DNA from: Phoronis australis
Taxonomy: Eukaryota; Phoronida; Phoronidae
Direction of reading: 5' to 3'
Length of the DNA: 62,000 bases
NCBI GenBank assembly: GCA_002633005.1
Contig: NMRA01000046.1
Location: 1,141,126-1,203,125, forward strand
The notes under the pieces were generated by a model. That model searched no databases and was not told the DNA's origin. It saw only the letters and a program-made list of their open reading frames with translations. The position numbers and the translations under genes are program-made. Shown here piece by piece: positions 60,301 through 62,000 of this stretch (positions are counted from its first letter, which is position 1; each line of letters starts with the position of its first letter).

Positions 60301-60975
60301 AAATAGTGATAACAACATGTTAGTTGTAGTTCCAGAAATCCCCAAGATTGCCTGATTACCATTTTACTCCTATTGGCCCTATCTACTCTGCATAAAGACT
60401 ACACTTTTTCCCCAGTGGGACACACTTCTGCATGGCAATAATTCAATAGTCAATTGTGTTTACCATGTCACCCATCTATCACTAGACACAACAGATCCAG
60501 ACACGGATACTCTACAATAATTAAAATGTTTGATTGCACTTTACATCATGGCTAAACAGCTTTTTGAGTTTCAGACTGAATTGAATGATTGATACTGGAT
60601 ACAAAACCTTACCAATTTTTGACATCATAAAAGATGGAATCTTAGAAAGCTGAAAAACAGCACATGGCTTAGTATCCCCAGACAGTTCTAATAGTCTTAT
60701 CATTTTAAGAGATTGACTAATATTCACCTATCAACAAACTGCAGTCTGTAATAAAACAGCCTAATAAAAATATTTACAACTGGACACTGCTCAATACAAA
60801 AGGCATCTCCTGCAGCTTGGTGCCCACACGGACAACTACTGCAACAGCCAAGGCACAACACAAAACTCCTAGGTCAGCTTGACCTGCCAACAAACATACC
60901 TCCAGTCCAACTTCTCAACTAGGTATGCACAGATGAGGAACCCGGTTCTGTTGAAACCATGGGTGCAGTGAATTC
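18186..60975 (-). CDS. RNGTT: mRNA capping enzyme: RNA 5'-triphosphatase plus guanylyltransferase (5' exons outside window)
   Basis: Thirteen minus-strand exons whose GT-AG junctions and phases all agree: 60975-60900, 58615-58476, 57724-57624, 55450-55347, 53510-53409, 32571-32436, 31554-31483, 25936-25772, 21721-21650, 21092-20992, 19528-19462, 19103-18974, 18322-18186. They encode about 466 residues, against roughly 600 for the whole animal enzyme, so only the N-terminal part of the triphosphatase domain is missing. The enzyme removes the gamma phosphate of nascent RNA (cysteine phosphatase loop [11 protein letters not shown]) and then transfers GMP through the KADG lysine, acting in the nucleus on the phosphorylated RNA polymerase II tail. 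Motifs and exon order match the animal family throughout, and no stop or frameshift is present. One intron of 20.8 kb hosts another gene in antisense. Confidence 0.97.
18595..18695 (-). mobile_element. tRNA-like SINE fragment
   Basis: On the minus strand a perfect box-B-like GGTTCGAATCC (plus 18623-18633) follows an anticodon-arm-like stretch. No full cloverleaf closes, so this reads as a tRNA-derived SINE head rather than a tRNA gene. Confidence 0.5.
18974..19103 (-). CDS. RNGTT: RNGTT exon: OB-fold, [10 protein letters not shown] block
   Basis: Encodes [18 protein letters not shown], then [18 protein letters not shown] and [14 protein letters not shown] closes the OB fold and is nearly invariant in animal enzymes. 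Donor ATG G|GTATGT. Confidence 0.97.
19462..19528 (-). CDS. RNGTT: RNGTT exon: OB-fold part
   Basis: Encodes [20 protein letters not shown] then IK. This corresponds to the start of the OB fold. Acceptor TTTTCAG, donor AAG|GTGATC, a weaker donor than its neighbours. Confidence 0.92.
20010..20490 (+). pseudogene. Penelope-like element: GIY-YIG endonuclease fragment
   Basis: Reads [20 protein letters not shown] then TNKILSVR, and [19 protein letters not shown] with VQIFNKD. Spacing of the AVYRL..C...YI.MT, R..E/D and AV..H..TTGH..D blocks is that of the GIY-YIG endonuclease at the end of Penelope-like retroelements (with E for the usual G in YIG). It is a truncated intronic fragment with a stop after NKDI. 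Confidence 0.65.
20992..21092 (-). CDS. RNGTT: RNGTT exon: motif V (LKWKPP)
   Basis: [20 protein letters not shown] then [26 protein letters not shown] is motif V, which contacts the nucleotide. Acceptor TACTTTAG, donor GG|GTAGGT. Confidence 0.97.
21650..21721 (-). CDS. RNGTT: RNGTT exon: motif IV (DGLIFQP)
   Basis: [31 protein letters not shown] is guanylyltransferase motif IV. Twenty-four codons, phase 0 at both ends, donor GAC|GTGAGT. Confidence 0.97.
22690..22956 (+). other. Unrecognised acidic open frame
   Basis: An 88-codon frame beginning at GTG (no ATG), rich in D/E ([20 protein letters not shown], later [15 protein letters not shown]). TTGTAG before it could be a splice acceptor. 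It lies in an RNGTT intron on the opposite strand. It may be an orphan exon or part of a transposon protein; I do not recognise it. Confidence 0.3.
23606..25567 (+). mobile_element. 5'-truncated L1-like LINE with target-site duplication
   Basis: Flanked by GTCAGTTC at 23598-23605 and 25568-25575, with an A-rich tail at the right end. The coding part starts inside RT ([17 protein letters not shown], then [14 protein letters not shown] with an intact YADD at 23792-23803). It continues through [20 protein letters not shown] to the C-terminal [19 protein letters not shown] zinc-knuckle-like block. Stops and frame changes make it inactive. Insertion by target-primed reverse transcription is implied. 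Confidence 0.85.
25772..25936 (-). CDS. RNGTT: RNGTT exon: guanylyltransferase core
   Basis: Encodes [40 protein letters not shown] and [14 protein letters not shown]; exactly 55 codons. EII.PRHEK and KTKEPFSVR are strongly conserved in animal capping enzymes. Confidence 0.97.
26020..26800 (+). mobile_element. Dispersed repeat with tRNA-like promoter boxes, copy 1
   Basis: Matches 39190-39790 over almost its full length, starting AAATATAGATTATTACATG. Near 26640-26725 it has a perfect TGACGTCA followed by a box-A-like AGTGGTAAAG and box-B-like GGGTTCAAAACC, suggesting a SINE-derived module. Lies in an RNGTT intron. Confidence 0.65.
26915..29140 (+). mobile_element. CTCF-motif repeat family, copy A
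   Basis: Starts AAGAGCACCATGGAACGTTG and is made of repeated 142-160 bp subunits, each with a GCCACTAGG-type box. Clear boxes start at 28385, 28530, 28674, 28829 and 28971, with decayed ones to the left. Between boxes the text CCAAATTTCATGAAAATCC..TTGAGGA..GATACAG recurs. No coding capacity. Ends near a GACGCCCAGACAGAGATGAC tail. Confidence 0.8.
29190..29655. repeat. Long imperfect inverted repeat (foldback)
   Basis: The left arm, about 29190-29374 (AAGGTACCTAAACTAC to CATTCACGAAGAAACACGG), is mirrored by the right arm, about 29466-29655 (CCGTGTTTCTTCGTGAATG to GTAGTTTAGGTACCTT). A spacer of about 90 bp separates the arms. A transcript would fold into a hairpin of nearly 190 bp. The arms also contain short internal CACGG/ACTCAC iterations. 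Confidence 0.85.
29679..31335 (+). mobile_element. Kolobok-like (TTAA) DNA transposon remnant with a THAP domain
   Basis: Both ends read TTAAAGGAGAATnCCnCCCA inward: left 29679 on the plus strand, right 31335 on the minus strand. Length is about 1.65 kb. TTAA at both ends fits the TTAA target duplication of Kolobok/T2-type elements, whose proteins carry THAP zinc fingers, and a THAP-like sequence lies inside. It ends 148 bp from the 31483-31554 RNGTT exon. Confidence 0.7.
29858..30135 (+). pseudogene. Decayed THAP-domain coding fragment
   Basis: [22 protein letters not shown] in one frame continues, after a one-base loss near 29925, as [15 protein letters not shown] then [17 protein letters not shown]. 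This is the C..C...F.FP..P...W...(C..H F) layout of THAP, with the zinc-binding H replaced by L in CGRLF. A minus-strand frame over 29925-30305 containing [18 protein letters not shown] also looks protein-like and could be a second element-encoded product; the two cannot both be original coding frames where they overlap. Confidence 0.55.
31483..31554 (-). CDS. RNGTT: RNGTT exon: nucleotidyltransferase core
   Basis: Twenty-four codons, [20 protein letters not shown] then IKFE. With the previous exon it forms the LIDGE and YDI core motifs. A Kolobok-like element ends 148 bp away. Confidence 0.96.
31560..32000 (+). mobile_element. CTCF-motif repeat family, short copy B
   Basis: Starts AACAAGAACAATGCAGATC and carries two decayed boxes (GGCCAAAAGATGGC near 31799, GCCAATAGGGGAC near 31947). 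It immediately flanks the 31483-31554 RNGTT exon. Confidence 0.6.
32436..32571 (-). CDS. RNGTT: RNGTT exon: guanylyltransferase motif III region
   Basis: Encodes [20 protein letters not shown] then [13 protein letters not shown]. It directly continues KADGTR across the long intron. The LIDG at the end pairs with the GE(M/L) of the next exon. Confidence 0.97.
32800..34266 (+). mobile_element. CTCF-motif repeat family, copy C
   Basis: Begins CAAGAGCAATGCAGAGCG..AAATGCGCCCAC and ends ATGTGGGCGCATAAAA, so TGCGCCCAC and GTGGGCGCA form an inverted pair near the two ends. Boxes start at 33341, 33502, 33646, 33756, 33917 and 34061, plus decayed ones at about 32888 and 33200. An N at 33724 sits in a shortened subunit. 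The last 80 bp are rich in CGGACG. Confidence 0.85.
35230..35745 (+). mobile_element. CTCF-motif repeat family, degraded copy D
   Basis: Starts GAGCAACGCATAGCGTTG. It has weak boxes near 35474 and 35606 and an internal 45-bp tandem duplication (35285-35370, GGTGTGCTTCTAGGGGTGTT). It lies 260 bp upstream of the CTHRC1-like start codon. Confidence 0.6.
36002..36064 (+). CDS. CTHRC1-like: CTHRC1-like exon 1: signal peptide
   Basis: ATG (context CATCAAGATGG) opens [21 protein letters not shown], a hydrophobic secretion signal. Donor CAA|GTAAGT in phase 0 matches the next acceptor. Chosen because no nearer ATG precedes the collagen exon in frame and the peptide fits a secreted protein. Confidence 0.65.
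36002..47462 (+). CDS. CTHRC1-like: Collagen triple helix repeat-containing protein 1-like, secreted (267 aa)
   Basis: Five exons with matching phases: 36002-36064, 38299-38614, 38944-39026, 45948-46140, 47314-47462. They encode a signal peptide, about 31 Gly-X-Y triplets with one interruption, and the compact CTHRC1 C-terminal domain (VAFSGNAR.., [11 protein letters not shown], then EGLCSNL.., [13 protein letters not shown]). CTHRC1 is a secreted glycoprotein that trimerises and modulates Wnt/planar-polarity and matrix signalling in vertebrates. The collagen stretch here is longer than the short one of the vertebrate protein. The whole gene lies inside the 20.8 kb RNGTT intron on the opposite strand. 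The signal-peptide exon is the least certain part. Confidence 0.88.
38299..38614 (+). CDS. CTHRC1-like: CTHRC1-like exon 2: collagen triple helix
   Basis: After GSCSVCMP, whose two cysteines could link the trimer, about 31 Gly-X-Y triplets follow ([20 protein letters not shown] onward). A one-residue gap at SPGRGMPG breaks the register once. Acceptor GATTACAG, donor CAA G|GTAAAA. Confidence 0.95.
38743..38800. repeat. TG/CATG microsatellite
   Basis: TGTGTGTGCGTGCATG-type units in the intron between CTHRC1-like exons 2 and 3. Confidence 0.85.
38944..39026 (+). CDS. CTHRC1-like: CTHRC1-like exon 3
   Basis: Encodes [20 protein letters not shown] then DDTGKLK, linking the collagen rod to the globular domain. 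Acceptor TTTATTTCAG, donor AAG|GTAACA. Confidence 0.85.
39190..39790 (+). mobile_element. Dispersed repeat with tRNA-like promoter boxes, copy 2
   Basis: Diverged partner of 26020-26800. It includes a hairpin GAATTATCGCCC..GGGCGATAATTC (39256-39296), a TGACGTCA site (39626), and box-A-like TGGTGCAGTGG with box-B-like GGTTCAAAACC (39644-39695). It is intronic to both RNGTT and the CTHRC1-like gene. Confidence 0.65.
40020..41935. mobile_element. Probable DNA-transposon remnant with TTAACCGCC-type ends
   Basis: The left end has repeated GATTAACCGCCCC, TTAAGCGCCCACCTC and TTAAGCGCACATCTCC. The right end has several GGTTAACCGCCACC and GTTAACCACCATCTCC units, giving a loosely mirrored pair of termini about 1.9 kb apart. 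Pogo/Tigger-type elements have ends of this style. The interior shows no recognisable transposase, so the assignment is tentative. Confidence 0.35.
42090..44765 (+). mobile_element. L1-like LINE, same family as 23606-25567, heavily decayed
   Basis: Begins in the region before RT ([20 protein letters not shown]) and passes [20 protein letters not shown] (RT fingers). It continues with [20 protein letters not shown] and [18 protein letters not shown], which align with the other copy. Many stops and shifts. It sits in the 6.9 kb intron before CTHRC1-like exon 4. Confidence 0.8.
45183..45570. repeat. Tandem array of a 77-bp unit, five copies
   Basis: The unit runs ACCCACATGAGCACACAGC, TTTATATATTTAGTATACAG, then CACCAAGGCTAAGTGGTGCC. 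Each unit contains a hairpin: TACAGCTTTGCACCA, loop AGGCTAAG, TGGTGCCTAGCTGTA. Copies are nearly identical, with one 3-bp shortening in the last. Lies about 380 bp before CTHRC1-like exon 4. Confidence 0.9.
45948..46140 (+). CDS. CTHRC1-like: CTHRC1-like exon 4: globular C-terminal domain
   Basis: Encodes [40 protein letters not shown] and EAAFYQ. (L)RVAFSGN and C.RWY.TFNG.EC are signature motifs of the CTHRC1 domain. Donor TAT T|GTAAGT. Confidence 0.95.
46403..46562. repeat. Tandem array of a 39-bp unit, four copies
   Basis: The unit AATGGAGTGGGTCAGGTTTG-ACGGCAATGTTGTAGACTA repeats four times with single-base differences, in the last CTHRC1-like intron. Confidence 0.9.
47314..47462 (+). CDS. 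CTHRC1-like: CTHRC1-like exon 5: C terminus
   Basis: Encodes [40 protein letters not shown] and IVEEINTS, then TAA. GLC, the GWNS.SRIIVEE end and the two cysteines match CTHRC1. An AATAAA follows at 47494. Confidence 0.95.
47494..47499 (+). promoter_or_regulatory. Polyadenylation signal of the CTHRC1-like gene
   Basis: AATAAA 32 nt after the stop codon, the first canonical hexamer. Confidence 0.55.
47500..48414. other. No gene recognised (RNGTT intron)
   Basis: 3' flank of the CTHRC1-like gene; AT-rich, no exon or clear repeat seen. Confidence 0.4.
48415..48505 (-). mobile_element. tRNA-like SINE fragment
   Basis: The minus strand has box-A-like GGTCAGTGGAG and box-B-like GTGTTCAATTCCC at tRNA-like spacing. 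No complete acceptor stem. Confidence 0.4.
48755..49258. mobile_element. hAT-like MITE, copy 1 (504 bp)
   Basis: Terminal inverted repeats CAGGGCTTGGAAT / ATTCCAAGCCCTG, with target duplication AAAACC at 48749-48754 and 49259-49264. The interior matches 56724-57245 closely, including GCATG.GTCTGCGTC, TTTTTGGCTGCAGAG and ACGTTCCTCCGAAACATAAA. No transposase. Confidence 0.88.
49990..52386 (+). mobile_element. CTCF-motif repeat family, copy E (with an insertion)
   Basis: Starts CAAGAGCAACGCGGAGC..AAATGCGCCCAC and ends AATGTGGGCGCATAAAA. Boxes start at 50386, 50529, 50670, 51623, 51766, 52071 and 52199. The gap between 50670 and 51623 is explained by an insertion of about 0.8 kb containing two 252-bp direct repeats. 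Because it splits a coding-like sequence, its boundaries can be read directly. Confidence 0.85.
50741..51570. repeat. Two 252-bp near-identical direct repeats inside copy E
   Basis: 50741-50992 and 51319-51570 differ at about four positions. Each ends in the host repeat's own text (GCCAACTTTCAAAATCATAC), and 326 bp of unrelated DNA lie between them. This could be a small LTR-like (TRIM) insertion or a recent segmental duplication. Confidence 0.85.
52802..53408. other. No gene recognised (RNGTT intron)
   Basis: AT-rich intronic DNA between the coding relic and the KADG exon; no exon or repeat recognised. Confidence 0.4.
53409..53510 (-). CDS. RNGTT: RNGTT exon: guanylyltransferase catalytic KADG lysine
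   Basis: Encodes [20 protein letters not shown] then [16 protein letters not shown] is motif I (KxDG) of nucleotidyltransferases, and its lysine forms the covalent GMP adduct. The donor AG|GTGAGT opens the 20.8 kb intron. Confidence 0.97.
53511..54865. other. No gene recognised (RNGTT intron)
   Basis: Intronic AT-rich DNA, no clear repeat, up to the 57-bp minisatellite. Confidence 0.4.
54870..55328. repeat. Minisatellite, 57-bp unit, about eight copies
   Basis: Unit ATGACACCATTCCTCATGCA, then GAACATTTGAAAATGAATGG, then GAGATTCATGTAAAATT. Because 57 is a multiple of three, open frames made of a 19-residue repeat run through it, but it is intronic. It stops about 18 bp from the donor site of the 55347-55450 RNGTT exon. 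Confidence 0.92.
55347..55450 (-). CDS. RNGTT: RNGTT exon: start of the guanylyltransferase domain
   Basis: Encodes [20 protein letters not shown] then [12 protein letters not shown]. The donor (GG|GTGAGT) lies only about 18 bp from the end of a 57-bp minisatellite. Confidence 0.93.
55451..56717. other. No gene recognised (RNGTT intron)
   Basis: Intronic sequence with no exon or recognisable repeat. Confidence 0.4.
56724..57245. mobile_element. hAT-like MITE, copy 2 (522 bp)
   Basis: TIRs CAGGGCTTGGA / TCCAAGCCCTG, with target duplication GAGCAT at 56718-56723 and 57246-57251. Same orientation and interior as copy 1. It lies about 380 bp from the RNGTT linker exon. Confidence 0.9.
57624..57724 (-). 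CDS. RNGTT: RNGTT exon: acidic-basic interdomain linker
   Basis: Runs [12 protein letters not shown] to [12 protein letters not shown]. The acidic run followed by a basic patch is the variable linker between the two catalytic domains, and the basic part is a likely nuclear localisation signal. Acceptor TTCTGTAG, donor AAG|GTACTT. Confidence 0.9.
58476..58615 (-). CDS. RNGTT: RNGTT exon: end of the triphosphatase domain
   Basis: Encodes [20 protein letters not shown] then [12 protein letters not shown] and LPEWCL. PPGIYK and the LF.RYGD segment are family hallmarks. Acceptor TTCCAG|T, donor CTA G|GTATGT. Confidence 0.95.
58878..60245 (+). mobile_element. CTCF-motif repeat family, copy F
   Basis: Starts CAAGAGCAACGCATAGCC..AAATGCGCCCAC and ends CGTGGGCGCGTAAATATGGGGGCGCAT. 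Good boxes start at 59566, 59714, 59875 and 60020, with decayed ones near 58964, 59098, 59297 and 59487. The terminal 200 bp are almost the same as the end of copy C, including a CGGACG-rich stretch. Confidence 0.87.
60246..60899. other. No gene recognised (RNGTT intron)
   Basis: Intronic DNA between repeat copy F and the triphosphatase-loop exon. Confidence 0.4.
60900..60975 (-). CDS. RNGTT: RNGTT exon: triphosphatase active-site loop
   Basis: Encodes [20 protein letters not shown] and KLDW. The HCxxGxxRTG loop carries the nucleophilic cysteine and phosphate-binding arginine of the cysteine-phosphatase-type RNA triphosphatase. Acceptor GCGCTGTAG, donor TGG AG|GTATGT. Confidence 0.95.
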
Positions 60976-61110
60976 CTACAGCGCATAAATACATTCAAGT
61001 GAAAATTATGAAGTGAGCATTATAAATGAGCAGCACTTGTCTATGAACTGGAAAAAATTATACCTATTGAACACTTAGATGCAATTTACAGACCTACAGC
61101 AGCATTTTTA

Positions 61111-62000
61111 CTTGGCGGAATTCTGGGAATTCTGCCAAGTATGTTGGTCTGACATCAAGTTTTTTTGTTTGTTTGTTCGCTCTCTACAGGTCGCAATTTT
61201 CGTCTGATTTTCACCAAATTTGCACACGACGTGTAGATTGCAAAGTCCTGTATGCCTATTGTTTTTGGTAATGATCGGATTCAAAATGGCAGACTTGGTG
61301 GCCATTTTGTTTCTGATTTCACATTCAAATGCTCATAGAGGCCGCATTTTTTGATATACAGAGCTGAAACTTGGTACGATTATTATAGAACACATGTACT
61401 ACAACTGTGCCAAAAACGTTGACTTCCGGTTAAAGATAGCGGAAATATTGACAATGGCGCATGCGCACCTCGATATCTGGCCAAAAACGTTTTCTCCTGT
61501 AAAGGGCGCATTGGCGAACCAATCATTTTCAAACTGGTCATGAGTTTGTTGCTATTGATTGGCTTTTATAAAATTTTGTTAAACCGGAAGTCACTTTCAA
61601 GATGGCGGTTCTGGCGCATTTTCACCTGTTTTCAATCGTTCTGCGGTCGCATTTTTAACGGGAAGAGCAAATGACGTGAATTTTTGCATCTGGATTCCTT
61701 GAAGTATGCTCTTTCGAAAGTTCTGCGAATAACGTTTTTCTCAGACTTACCGTTTTCGAGTTATTTGACTTAAAATTTCAAAAACAAAACCCTGCAAAAT
61801 TTCAATTTTTTAGAAAAAATTAAGAAATGTTGCGAAATTACCAATTTAGATAGAGTTTGGAATGGGCTTTCGGAAGATGTTTTCCATTTTTCGCTATGAC
61901 GTCTACTTTTCGAATTATTTGAGATTTTCTGATAGCGCTGTTCCTTTGTTGAGCGCTCTTACTGCATTGATGTTGGTTTAGTTTATTTGAACAAGACTGT
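61111..62000. repeat. Unclassified repeat opening with a strong hairpin
   Basis: Opens CTTGGCGGAATTC TGG GAATTCTGCCAAG (61111-61139), a 13-bp-arm hairpin with one mismatch. It continues with GC-moderate non-coding text (GGCCATTTTG, AAGATGGCGG). 61860-61985 matches 3894-4020, so the same family is present at both ends of the window. No missing 5' RNGTT exon is visible here. Confidence 0.55.

Noticed and set aside
61111-62000. Missing first exons of RNGTT
   Set aside because: No phosphatase-domain motifs on the minus strand; the stretch is repeat-like.

Overview
This is an intron-rich animal nuclear window from a repeat-laden genome. The clearest gene encodes the bifunctional mRNA capping enzyme (RNGTT type). 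A second gene is CTHRC1-like, with the vertebrate-style collagen plus C-terminal domain layout. Split exons with GT-AG junctions, animal LINE, Penelope, Ty3/gypsy, Kolobok-like and hAT-like remnants, and the absence of vertebrate SINEs suggest a marine invertebrate, perhaps a non-vertebrate deuterostome. The species cannot be fixed from the sequence alone.

Layout. 1-4200: AT-rich DNA with a TG microsatellite and an old dispersed repeat. 4202-6696 (+): last two exons of a membrane protein with one thrombospondin type-1 domain outside, one transmembrane helix, about six helical repeats inside and a C-terminal region reminiscent of the dynein stalk base. 7.98-15.6 kb: a three-level transposon nest, in which a dead Ty3/gypsy element (+) is split by a non-LTR element (-), itself split by a second LTR element (-). 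15.8-16.2 kb: a GC-rich cluster of perfect palindromes.

18186-60975 (-): thirteen exons of the capping enzyme, from the RNA triphosphatase active-site loop through the guanylyltransferase KADG lysine to the stop codon. The 5' exons lie beyond the right edge. All splice phases agree. Its 20.8 kb intron (32572-53408) holds a complete five-exon CTHRC1-like gene on the opposite strand (36002-47462, 267 aa) and a broken plus-strand coding relic (49909-52801).

The capping-enzyme introns are full of mobile DNA: two L1-like LINEs, a Penelope fragment, a THAP-bearing Kolobok-like element with TTAA ends, two copies of a hAT-like MITE with 6-bp target duplications, tRNA-like SINE pieces, several minisatellites and a long foldback. 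The most striking feature is a dispersed repeat family, present in at least six places, that is built from about 145-160 bp subunits. Each subunit carries a GCCACTAGGnGGCGC-type motif very close to the CTCF core consensus, giving roughly 40 intact or decayed copies in this window.
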